Assembly (NCBI RefSeq): GCF_900963305.1
Contig: NC_042518.1
Span: forward strand, 2,459,548-2,523,547
Reading direction: 5' to 3'
Length of the DNA: 64,000 nucleotides
Origin: Echeneis naucrates
Lineage: Eukaryota; Chordata; Actinopteri; Carangiformes; Echeneidae
Part shown: piece by piece, positions 24,501 to 35,115 of the stretch
Layout of the letters: each line of letters begins with the position of its first letter
Numbering within the stretch: the first letter of the stretch is position 1
Made by a program: the position numbers and the translations under genes
Notes under the pieces: generated by a model
What the model was told of the DNA's origin: nothing
What the model saw: the letters and a program-made list of their open reading frames with translations, nothing else
Database searches by the model: none

Positions 24501-26210
24501 CTGCCCGTCATGCTGGAGACAACAGAGCTGCTGTGTTCGAAAAAAACAAACAGCACAAACAGACAAAAAGCCTGGAAGGCCTGATTTTGGCCTCATCAGC
24601 TCCAGCCAGCGATTCGAATTTATACAGCTCTGCACGTCTCAAATCAGTCCGAACATGAGAAACTGAGAAACTGAGAAACTGGTGTTTCACATCTGCCCAC
24701 AATAGCACAAGCACTAGACACTCAGACTGACTGACGTCACTGCTGGCTGCTGCTGCTGTTTGCCCAGTCTGAGGCAGGCAGCGTGTAAAACACGCCCCAC
24801 GCTGCCTTTTGTGAAGATATCTATACGATAATAGTTTGAACATATACATTTGCCCAAATTTTAATGCTTAATATTACATATTTTCTCGCCAGGATCAGCC
24901 AAACAGTGAGATTTAAAGGCAGCAGGAGTTAACCTGTATAATATAAAAATGACTCCAGAACAGGCCGACCCCATCTGGTAGGAAGATCATATTCAAAGAG
25001 ACAATTATACGTTTCATTTTTGGATATGATGTAAAAAAAAAAAAAAACTTAAATTGATTTAAAATGTAAGAGGCAGAAAACTGAAAACTAGAATTCCCCT
25101 CTGGACAGTAACTGTCAGGTCCAGAATCTGATCTGGATCTGCATCAAAAACCAGGATCCACATGTAATCCTCTGATGGGCCAGCACTGAGACCTAAACGG
25201 ATCTCACCTGATCACACAACTTCAGTACAAACAAAATGAAACAAACAGACACAGAGAAAATCCCATTTATCAGAGCTTCTCATCATCATCATGTCCTCCT
25301 CCTCCGCGGCCCGGAGGAGGGGAACACCTGTAGATGTCAGAGCTCAGTCACCGTTTGAAAACGTTAAATCCTCCTTCACCGACAAAGATAATTCACGAGG
25401 AGTCAGTATGAAGGACCCACTACAAAAAGTTCATACCGCCACCAGACCGGAGAGCTGATCTGGATCTCAGGCGGTCCGACAGTCGAAGGAAACCAGATCA
25501 CCTCGGAGAGACAGACAAACACACAGAGGAGGAGAGAAGCTGGGGACAAAAGCTGTGTTTCTTTGGTGCTAATAAAGTTTTGTGTACGTGACCCACAACT
25601 GAGCAACAGGTGCTTGGATGGAAGCAACACACTGATAAGGCCCCTTCCATTAGCGTAGGATTTATCAGCTCTGCCCCCCCCCACCACCATCCTCCCCGTC
25701 ACACATCAACCCGCCTTTGCACTTGCCCAAATATAAACTATGTTTCTTGGCATGGGGTCAGAATGAAATGAGGAGGAGCCTGAAACAGCGAGTTCAGCTC
25801 AGGACGGCCTGAAGGACAAACAGGCCCCGAGGAGAGCGACAGGGGACGAATAGGAAGATAATAAGAGCTGGTTGGATTCTGTCTGACTTGAGAAAAGTAA
25901 GTTCTCACCCAGTTTTCTTGGATTTGAGCTGGAGGAGTGTTGATAAACTGCCCGGTCACAGGCCAGGCCTCAGCCCTGCGTATTAATATTGTGGAATAAG
26001 TGTTTCGTCTGTGCAGTGATTTATCTGCTGGGTTTTGGTTTTTTTTGGGGCTCTATTTAAACAGTTTGATGTGAAAATACATCATTACAAACTCAAATTC
26101 TTGTTTGTACATAAAATGAAAGTGTATTTTTGTTGTTTACTGTGTTAGTTTGAGCATTCCGGAGTAATACTAATATCTGTTTGTATGTCTGAACGTGCTT
26201 TAATTCTCCC
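21600..26210. other. Intergenic, no gene supported
   Basis: This 4.6-kb region holds the upstream flank of the calymmin-like gene and of cox6a. Several open frames exist (the longest about 216 codons at 24016-24666), but none has a recognisable domain, splice partner or codon bias. Homopolymer tracts occur at 22773-22789 and 25034-25047. A non-coding first exon of cox6a should lie in its right part, because the cox6a start codon directly follows an acceptor. Confidence 0.5.
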
Positions 26211-26217
26211 TCTGCAG

Positions 26218-26858
26218 ATGTCTTTCTCTCCAGCCGCCTCGGCTGCTCGCCGGCTTTTGGCTGCTGCTGCAGCACATTCAGGCGAAGAGAGCAAAGGTCA
26301 GTGTGTCTTTAGTGACCCCCCCCACACTCTCTCTCTGTCTCTCATAACAAACACAACCAGAATGTATGAAACCTCCAGATTCAGAGCATGAAGGCAGCAG
26401 CATGTAGCTTGAGCCTTTTGACCAGCTGACACAGAGCTGGCAGCCGGCCTGCACGTTCACGCTCTGATGTTTCTCATGGCTGATACGAGCCATCCGGGTT
26501 TCACCAGCCTCTCCTCAGCGGTTGTTGTTGTTGTTATTCCACAGCCAGGACCTGGAAGATACTGAGCTTTGTGGTGGCCTTGCCTGGCGTCAGCGTCTGC
26601 TGGCTCAACGCTCACATGAAGGGCAAGCAGCATTCACACGAGCAGCCAGAGTTTGTGCCGTATCCTCACCTGCGTCTGCGCACCAAGGTGAGACTCAACG
26701 TAAAGAAAAAGAAAGAAAGAAAACGATCTGCGTTTATTTTACGAAAACATCAACATATCTCCTTCCAGAAGTTTCCCTGGGGCGATGGAAACCACTCTCT
26801 GTTTCACAACCCTCACACCAACGCCCTGCCCGATGGGTACGAGACCACTGACCACTGA
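26218..26858 (+). CDS. cox6a2: Cytochrome c oxidase subunit 6A, mitochondrial
   Basis: Three coding exons: 26218-26296, 26545-26687 and 26769-26858, about 103 aa. The N-terminus is an Ala/Arg/Ser mitochondrial presequence ([15 protein letters not shown]). A single membrane helix follows ([19 protein letters not shown]), then the conserved C-terminal half with [19 protein letters not shown] and [13 protein letters not shown]. The protein is a nuclear-encoded inner-membrane subunit of complex IV that sits at the dimer contact and modulates activity by ATP/ADP. The ATG immediately follows a CTCTGCAG acceptor, so the 5'UTR must be spliced. I prefer the muscle form cox6a2 over cox6a1 because ARMC5 is next door, as on human 16p11.2; sequence alone does not separate the isoforms with certainty. 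Confidence 0.9.
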
Positions 26859-26907
26859 GGGGACCGGCCAACTCCAGTCTGCTGTGAACGCCGTGCACCC
26901 TGACGGG

Positions 26908-26913
26908 AATAAA
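26908..26913 (+). other. cox6a polyadenylation signal
   Basis: AATAAA about 50 bases after the cox6a stop codon, the usual place for a compact 3'UTR. Confidence 0.65.
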
Positions 26914-27764
26914 ACCACTTTGTGCTGACTTATAACGAGTCCCTTTTCGTTATTTTAATTCACCTCATACCAGAACGTGATTTATCGATCATTTCTGGCT
27001 GGTGAGAGAAAATGTGATTTGAATAATTAGTCTACTAATATTCTATATTTTTCTCTTTGCCAACACAGACCAAAAACAAAAAGTGTTACGACTCTCTAAT
27101 GTTGAAAATTGACTGTTGGCAGAAATCTGAAAAGTAGAGACACGTCCTTTAACTCCATTAGCTCAGAAAACGCACAAGACAACAACACAACAAGAAACTG
27201 AAGGCAAAGTGACTCTCCGGTGATATATTCAGTGGCATAAATTTATATTGAGCAGGTGAAACCTATACACTGTAAATCTGCTATTCCATATTATCTCTAT
27301 GTACAAAATAAACAACTGGCTCGCTGACCAACCCTGATAATTCCAGTACTTCCAGTTTAATGACATTTATCTAATGCACTGTAGACATTTCATTAGATGC
27401 TTTTCCCCCAAAATAATAATTAAAAAAAGAAAGTTAAATTAATAATAACGGCAATACAAATGTCATCGGGAGTCACTTGGGGGAGAAAAAAAAAAAGGAA
27501 ATCATAATAAAATGATGTCATGCTGGGACAGGCTACAGTTCATATAGATTTACAGTAAAACTGAAAAGAAATGCATGTTTCAATCAACGGTCAGTTCAGT
27601 TAGAGCTGAAGAAATTCATACAGCATGTTTTCAGATTATCATGCTAATTATATCCTGCATTTGTACTATCCTATTATTTGATAACATTAATACAATGACA
27701 CCTTTTGTAGGAGCTTATATTAAGCCCTCATGTCGCCCTCTGAACTCTGAACACGCCTCGTAGC

Positions 27765-30700
27765 TCAACTCAGAGCTGATGTGCTCAGGCTGAGTAGATC
27801 CTGTTTCAGAGCCTCCACACAGTCGGCCTCCCTGGCTAGTCTGCGAAGGGAGTCCCCAGCCAGTGCGGAGGACGAGAAGGACCGTGGACAGTCCTGACAG
27901 CCCAGCAGCAGAGACAGACAGGCCCGGCCCAGAGCTGGGTAACTGTAGCGCTGGGAAAACCAGTAAACCTGCGGCAGCAATGCAGCCAGAAACCCACCGC
28001 CGACATCTTCCTCTGAGGAAGAGGAGGAGTCCTGAGCTGCTGAACTTTTGGTCTGGTTCTTTGGTCTTAACTTCGACTCTTCTGGATCGAGGCATTTTGA
28101 AAATGAAGTGACTCCTTTGACTGTCTTCTTCTCTGAAGTTGGATTGAGTCCTCTCTGGACTTTCTCGACTCCAGTCAAGGAGGATTTCTTACTGTGGATC
28201 TTATGTGGAGAAATGTTGGGTTTCTTTTTCTGTCCTGGTAAAGAGCTGGTGAGCTCCAGCTCAGATGTCCGACTGGCCAGGTTCTCCTCGGCAGACTCCG
28301 GACTGTCCTGGTCCATTTTACACACGGCCTTTTCAGCGTTGTCTTCTGCCGGAGTTGATGCAGCTCTATTGGCAGCTTTAGGGGAAGAGGACAGAAGAAG
28401 AGACACGCAGAGATCCTCCAATTCTCTCTGCAGCTCAGTGACCAAAAACCTGCACGCTCCAATCATCATCTCCCCCAGAGGTGTTCTCTGAAAAGACAGG
28501 TCTTCCGTGAGCTTCTCCTCTGTCTCCCTTTGGCAGATACTCAGTCCTGCAAGCACCAGTGAGTCCAGAATCTGGCAGCGCCCCCCTCTGTCTCCCTCAT
28601 CCCTGTCCCTTGTTTCTGTGTCCTTAGTGAGGCGACACCCATGCAGGTAATGCAGCACCGGTAGTAACACACCCGTGCTGACATCTTTGATGTGGATGGC
28701 TTCCTCTGCGCTACCCTGAGCTTCTCCAAATCCACCTTTCAACAGAGCCCTGAAGTATTCAGAGCTGATCCCGTCTGTCCTCTCCGCCCCAGCCACAGCC
28801 TCCCTGTTGGCTGGGAGCCGAGTCCCGTCATCTAGCAGCAAGTGGAGGTCAAAGTTTGAGAGGCCATAGGGACAAACATCTGCCAGCCGAGGCTTTTTTG
28901 ACGGCGGAGGCAAAACTTGGGCACTTTCACTGACCGACTCTTTCAGGACTGTGTGTGTGTGTTTTTTGTTCAGCTCTGTTTTAATGTTTCCTGTCAGGGA
29001 AGACAGGCATCCAATCAGGAGAGAGAAGTACGGTGAGGGGAGCTGAGAGATCGGTCCTGAATGTGGCGAGTTAAACAGATCAGAGAGCATCCTTCCGCAT
29101 TCAGTGGGGTTGTCCTCGTCACCGTCATCGTCATCACAGCCGAGAGGCTGCAGAGCCAAGAGCAGCCCACCGCTGTCCAGAAGAAGCTTCTTCAGCAGGG
29201 ACTTGTTGCTGTTGAGGAAAAACTGGGTTTGAAAAACTGTTTGCAAAGACACGATTTCATCCCAAAACATTCCCCCAATAATACAAAAGGACGTTGAGCT
29301 CATATTTATACACCTCCCTGACTCACCTGCTGATCAAAGGCAGTGACAGCGCACAGTTCACCTTGTCCGACTCAGAGCCCGAGAGCATCACGTGTGCCAG
29401 AACCCCGGCACCGAACCCGGACTCACACTGTACCCGCAGATTATTGAGAAGAGCGACACCTATGCAGAGTCAACATACGATTATAAACTGGTGTCGGCTG
29501 TGAAGCTGGAGTTTTCTTAGAGAATCGGCCAGAGATGACTGATCCACATTAAATATAGTTTATTCGTCAATTTCCCACAAAATTAGTCAGAAGATTCAAG
29601 ATAATGAGAACGCTGACATAAAAAAATAACACAAAAATCTGAATTAGAATTAGAAAAGGGAAGGCAATACTTAAATGCAATTAAGTTACTCTTCTTACCA
29701 AGCTGTCTCACTTTGCCTCTGACTCGTTCCGTCTGCCTCTCCTCTCCCTCAAGCCCTCCCTCTCGCTGACAGAGATGGTGGCGAATCAACGCCACCGAGC
29801 CGGTTCGGACGAGCGCCTGCAGACAGTTTGGGTTGCAGCTCAGCCGGCACAGCATTCGGAAGCACCTGCTGCTGGGGTCTTTGTGCTGGGTGAGGTAGTA
29901 GAGCAAGCCTGACATGACACCTGAGCTGACCAGAGCGGCGCTGGGGTCAGTGGCGTGGGAGAAGCGCGACAGCAGCAGCAAGATGGGCGATTCGGGTGTC
30001 CAGGGTTCAGGGTGGTAAGGGTGGTGGTAAGCCATCTGACGGGGCACAGAGGGAGGGGCATCAAGAGTGACCTTCGTCAGACAAGCTGCTGAATGAACCC
30101 GCTGCCTCCTTTTGTGAGGGGATGAGAACTTGGAGGGAGACACGGGTGTTTGGCTTGTTTTCGTGGGCGAGGACACGGTGGAGGAACTGGGCTGATTTTG
30201 GGGTGTGAGTGTCCCAGGAGTCTGAGGACTAGAGGGAGGTGGATCTGTGGCTTTCCCCAGGGGTGAAATCTGAAGCTGGGATGGACAACACACAGGAGAA
30301 GGTTGAGCTGCCTTTTTAGAGGCGGATGCGGAAGCGGAGATGGATGAAGAGGGGCTTTTAAGAGAACTGGAATAGGGGTTTGGGGAAGATGTTTGAGGGG
30401 ATGAAGATGGCGGAATCTGAAGACTCCCCCATTCTCCCTCAACACCAGAGGAATCCAGAAGTTCCCCTTCCGAAGAAATCAATCCCTCAGACACCAACCA
30501 GGACCTGCGAAGACAGACAGTGAAAGGAAACACATAGATAAATAATCATATCACTCACAAAGAAAGTTGTGCATTTCATTTTCCCATACCTGAGACTTTG
30601 AAAGCTTGATGAACACAGACTTTGCTCCCGACCACCTTCTTCCTTCTTTTGGCCTTCAGGTGGAGGAAAGTCAAAAGATTCAAAACATGATGAGGGCATG

Positions 30701-32292
30701 AGCTCAGTGGGAGACATGTTTGAAATGATGTTCACATCCATCTTCTCAGCAGACTGATCCTCTCCTCTGGTGAGCTCCACCAGCCGTTCGACAAGCAGAG
30801 GGACCAGCCCTAACTCTTGTAACTGCTCCATGGCAGATTCATCAAAAACAAAGTCCACACAGGCCAGGATGGCCAGTCGGGAAAGTGGGTGGCTCTGATG
30901 GGTGGACAAAAAGCCAGTGAGCACCTCCAGTCCACCGCTCTCCTTCACCTTGGCCCGGTTGACCGCCTCCTTGCAGCACAAGCACAGTGCCTTGAGGAAG
31001 ACTCCAGACTTCAGCAGGTCCCTTTTGACTTCTTCTGCAAACTTCTGAATGACTCCCAGCGACCCCACCAGAGGACGGAGGCAGCCTTGGGAGCACATGT
31101 TGGCCAGAGTTTTCAATGCCAGCTCTTCAAAAGGTTTCCCAGACTCCCCCGACGCCATGACACCGAGTTGCGCAAGGACCCCAGAACGGGACACCTCCCT
31201 GGCACATTCAACCCCGCACCCCCGCGTCAGTTCGTGGAGAGTCCTGAGTGCTGCCCGCCTCAGGCCCTGCGGATATTCTGGAGCAATGAGGGGGGCGAGG
31301 GCAGATAAGGTGCCTTGGGTGAGCAGTGACAGGCGGTTTGAGGGAGTATCCGAGAGGTAGAGGAGGGCCCGGGCAGCGGACTGAGCGCATTCCATTTTAG
31401 GACAGGGTTCAATGGGTGTGGCAGCAGTAGGGGAGGATGGGGCAGAGGAAAGTGAAACACAGAGGAGGAGGAGGGGAATACCACCTGTACGGGAAAATAA
31501 TAATAATAATAAAAGAGCATGAAGTTGTCAACTGGGTCGATAACTGCGAAAAACACACAGGCATTTAAGACTCACCAGCAGAGTGGATGAGGGCAGAGCT
31601 CTCTGGATCCATGGCCAGATTCCCCAAAGCACGGGCCGCCCGGTTCTGGACAGTCTCCATGGCCACATTTCTCTTCAGGATCCCCACTAAGACAGAACAG
31701 AAGTGTTATAAGATTAGATGCAATGAGATGTGTTTTTTTTATGTTTTTTTATGTATCAGATGAAAATTATTATATAAAATCCCTTACCGACAATATTTAT
31801 TCCATCGAGCTTCCGAACCTAAAGTTGAAAAATTTAATATGTGAGTAAATCAAGTTGAATTTAATCAGTTTTGAGTGCCTTCATTTTTTTTTTTTTCACC
31901 TCTATACGTGTCTCCGGCTCAGTGCAGCAGTTGGCCAAGATGCTCAGCGCCAGGTCCAAGGTTTTCCTGGAGCACTCCGGGTGTTTGATCAGATCCAGCA
32001 GGGGCCGAAGTCCACCTTGAGTCCTGAATCTCGCAATACCAGCCTTGTCCCCCTTGATGTGCTGTGTACGGATGGCAACCAGTGCTCGCCACTGGGAGAC
32101 TCTGGACCTCTTGTCCATTTCTCTGCTTCCACCTGAGTCTGCCCTGCCAGGGCCCGGATGTTCGGCCCCAGGTCCAGGTTTGGAGAGGTGGGCCAGGCAC
32201 CAGGTCAAAGAAGTCTCTGGTGATGATGGGTGTCCTTCCCTGGAGGCGGCCCGAGTTTGTTTCCAGTCACCTTGCACAGGTGTTGCAGCCAT
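27765..32292 (-). CDS. armc5: Armadillo repeat-containing protein 5
   Basis: Seven coding exons on the minus strand: 31900-32292, 31788-31818, 31576-31686, 30590-31484, 29699-30504, 29327-29459 and 27765-29208, about 1,270 aa (human is about 935). Armadillo repeats fill the N-terminal half, with alpha-helical repeats such as GGLRPLLDLIKH and NRAARALGNLAMD. A long Ser/Pro-rich linker in the fifth exon follows, then a BTB domain in the last exon (SNFDLHLLLDDGTRLPANR). ARMC5 is a CUL3 adaptor; in humans it is an adrenal tumour suppressor that controls RNA polymerase II subunit turnover. The start was set at MAATPVQGDWKQ. An in-frame ATG nine codons upstream (32319) is possible. The extra length lies mainly in the linker and in an acidic/Ser-rich insert before the C-terminus. 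It shares a divergent promoter with the Myb/SANT-like gene. Confidence 0.92.
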
Positions 32293-32915
32293 GATCTCTG
32301 CGTCAGGAAACGTCTTCACTTGTTGTCAATGATAAGGTCACATATTAAATCACTCTGTGGAGCATCACTGGACGCTTCCAGCAAGAACCAGAAATCTGCA
32401 ACAACATGTCCGTTCACTTTAAATTGTTAGCCAATTCATCAGCTGGTGGGACAAAAAAGTGCTCTTAATGAGTTCATTATTTTTTCCTCCAAAGTTCCCC
32501 CCACCCCCCCGAAAAAAATCACATCCTGGTTCGGTCAGAAAACTACAGATACCATCACATTAAAAAAAGATTGTTGTACCACCTGATGCCGCAGTCACTG
32601 ATGGGATATGAAGTTCCAGCAGCTCCGGTCGACTCCCAGTAAAACAGGCCTACATCGCAGAAGAAGGCCCGAACAAGCGTTATTCTACGTGGTGGACGTG
32701 TATTTTCTCAATGTGGCGTATTTTTCACACATCGAATGACGAATTAAAGCTCTTTTTTGTCGATGTTTTGTTACCACTGGCCGAATAAGCTTTTGGGTGA
32801 AACAAAATGCAAACGCCTGTGTTAGCCGCTAACGCCATCTTTAGCCAAACAACAAAACAGGGGCGGATGAAGGCGGGAGCAGGGAGTGAAGGGGCGTGTC
32901 GTTTATCCGCGTCAC

Positions 32916-33114
32916 GGGATTTGTAGTTGTAAACTCGCCGCCCGGTACGTTCTCTCATACGGTTCCTCCCTTGGAAAAGAACTACATTTCCCGTGACGGT
33001 GGAAAATAGCGGATTGGCCTTGACGGCTGGCAGCGTCTAGGGATTGTAGTCCAACTGGAGGACAGGAACCGCCATCAGCCTCTATGCGCCGACGGAAACG
33101 GACTACAACTCCCA
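32916..33114. promoter_or_regulatory. Divergent promoter with four ACTACA-type (ZNF143/THAP11-like) boxes
   Basis: Between armc5 (-) and the Myb/SANT-like gene (+) are four variants of ACTACAANTCCC: 32916-32927 (minus strand), 32981-32992 (plus), 33040-33050 (minus, one base short) and 33102-33114 (plus, ACTACAACTCCCA). The consensus is the site bound by ZNF143 and THAP11, common at housekeeping and bidirectional promoters. The four lie within 200 bases in alternating orientation in GC-rich DNA. Binding itself is inferred. Confidence 0.65.
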
Positions 33115-33249
33115 AGCGGTGTAGGTGACGTTGTTTTAGTCATCGTTTTGCTCGATGTGAAATATCGCATCGGTGCCACCGAGAGGTTGTTAAACTCCAC
33201 GATAGATAGACAAATAACTTTAACTGTCAATGTTTGCGGTTTTAACGTC

Positions 33250-34195
33250 ATGGAGGTGATCGAAACGATTGTGATTCAGAGCGGTGAGGCAGAGGGCAAG
33301 GAAACGGTGGTGTCCAGCGCGGAGTCCGATAAAACCAAAGCAGGTGAGCCAAAAACATCGGGTTAGTTAAACAGGTCTCATCCAGTCATCGAGGGAGGCC
33401 CCGATGAGTGCGCAGTTATCATTTTAGTCAAACCGTGTTTGCAGGATGTCACCAGAAACACTGTGCTCACTTATGGCTTTGAAGTTTCCATTAAAATAGA
33501 CTGTTAAATTAAAACATCAAACTTTCAAAAATAAAGCCTCATATTTGGAGGCAAAACAATGATATGATGCGCTTTTGCTTTCCTATCTAGAATTTATTTG
33601 GACACTGCAGGCTACATGGCACCTCATCAACACCCGGCTGGAGATGGATCAGGCCTTTGACCAGCCAGTTTGCAAGAAAAAGAAACTTTGGGAGATGGTG
33701 GCGGAGAAGGTGAACACCAAGCTGAGGGAGTCAGAGGTCAACGACGTCACAGTGAAGGCCTACGAGTGCGACCTCAAGTGGAGGAACATGTTGGCCACCT
33801 ACAGGAAGAACGCAGAGCGGGCCAAGAGACTGGGGGCAGCCAGCGTCCACTGGGAGTTCTTCAAGGCCATGCACGAGGTCCTGGGCAAGAGCAGAGAGGA
33901 GATCGAAGCCCAGCGCAGAGCCAAGCTGAGCGGTACCAAAGTGGGCAAGGCCATAGCCAGCAAGAGGTTCACTCCAATCCTCCCCACGCCTCCTGCGACG
34001 GCCGCCCCCTGTCCTGCACGGCCGCCGCAGGACATCCTGCAGCTGTACATGGAGCTGCAGGAGAGGAAGATGAACATGTGGGCCCAGCAGAAAGCCCTGG
34101 AGGAGAGGAAGATAGAGGCCATCAACAACCTGGCCCAGGCCATCCACAACCTGGCTCAGAAGAACAGCACACCGATGTCAAAGGATGCACATTAG
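33250..34195 (+). CDS. Myb/SANT-like DNA-binding protein (Harbinger accessory type)
   Basis: Two coding exons, 33250-33343 and 33591-34195, give about 232 aa. After an acidic N-terminus comes a Myb/SANT or trihelix-like domain (about residues 32-115). It has regularly spaced tryptophans: FIWTLQATWHLI, KKKKLWEMVAEKV, DLKWRNMLATYR and VHWEFFKAMHEVLG. A basic linker and a proline-rich stretch follow, and the C-terminus (about 180-225) is a predicted coiled coil (MELQERKMNMWAQQKALEE). In Harbinger transposons a Myb-like protein binds the transposase, carries it into the nucleus and binds DNA; vertebrate NAIF1 does the same for HARBI1. A HARBI1-like gene lies tail to tail 0.9 kb away, which supports this role. 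The start MEVIETIV was preferred over an in-frame ATG at 33148 because of its acidic, NAIF1-style N-terminus; the choice is not certain. Confidence 0.75.
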
Positions 34196-35115
34196 GCCGG
34201 ATGAGATGTGATCTGGACTTCTTACCAAAGCTTAAATAATTCCAACTGTTAGTTGGGATCAGTTTGTAATGTGTAGGGATGAACATAACACATTTCACAA
34301 TGACTGAAACCACAACAGCTCAGAGATGGTGGCATAAGACACACAATGCACTTGCGCATTATTTCCAGAGCAGTTTCTTACTGGTATAGTTCATTAGTTT
34401 ACTTGCCTGTTTGTTTGTTGTTTTTTTCTCTTTCTGATGTTATCCCAACAGATGTAATCCCCAATTATTTTTATACTAAAGAGAAAAGTTAATGTACCTA
34501 TGCACAAATAGAAAGTCATATTTTTTTATGATAAGTGCATAAACTGAAATAATCAGAAACAAGCTGACAAAAATGATCGAAGATACGGTCACAATCATTG
34601 AGAGGTCGGACTAAAACGTAGTATTTTTCATTTCAACCCATCCAGGTATTTATACTGATCATTATTGTTCTTATGAAGTGTCACTAAGGCTTGCTGGTGC
34701 TATGTTAATATTTTATTAGGTATCAATATCAAAATGTAATGTGTTCAACTAAACAACTGTAAAATAAAGACAGACCACCTTTGTTAATTTTTTCAGTGTT
34801 TCATTTACTTCCCTTTGGCCCCTTCAGCGTTTTTATCATCATTCCATTCATTCTCTCTATCACTTATCTGTGCAGGGTAACACAGATGAACTGACTTATG
34901 GACTGCTGTTTTGAAACTTGGCATTTGTAATGTATCAAGTGAGAAGAAGAGACAAGGCTGCTTTGGTTCAAGCAATCAAAATTCTTCAAAAGAAAATCTA
35001 AAAATATTTTGTTTGTGTGTTTGCTCAAATAGGCCAGAGAGTTAGAAACTTTTGTCAAAATAAAACTTTATCTTACAAGATTGTAAACACAACGTCCTTA
35101 ACAGACATCATCACA
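34196..35115. other. Convergent 3' flanks of the Myb/SANT-like and HARBI1-like genes
   Basis: AT-rich, without a credible gene. AATAAA at 34763-34768 is a likely polyadenylation signal for the Myb/SANT-like gene. Terminal inverted repeats of a Harbinger element were not found by eye in this stretch. Confidence 0.5.

Noticed and set aside
24016-24666. 216-codon open frame in the intergenic region before cox6a
   Set aside because: No recognisable domain, ordinary-looking intergenic composition and no matching splice signals.
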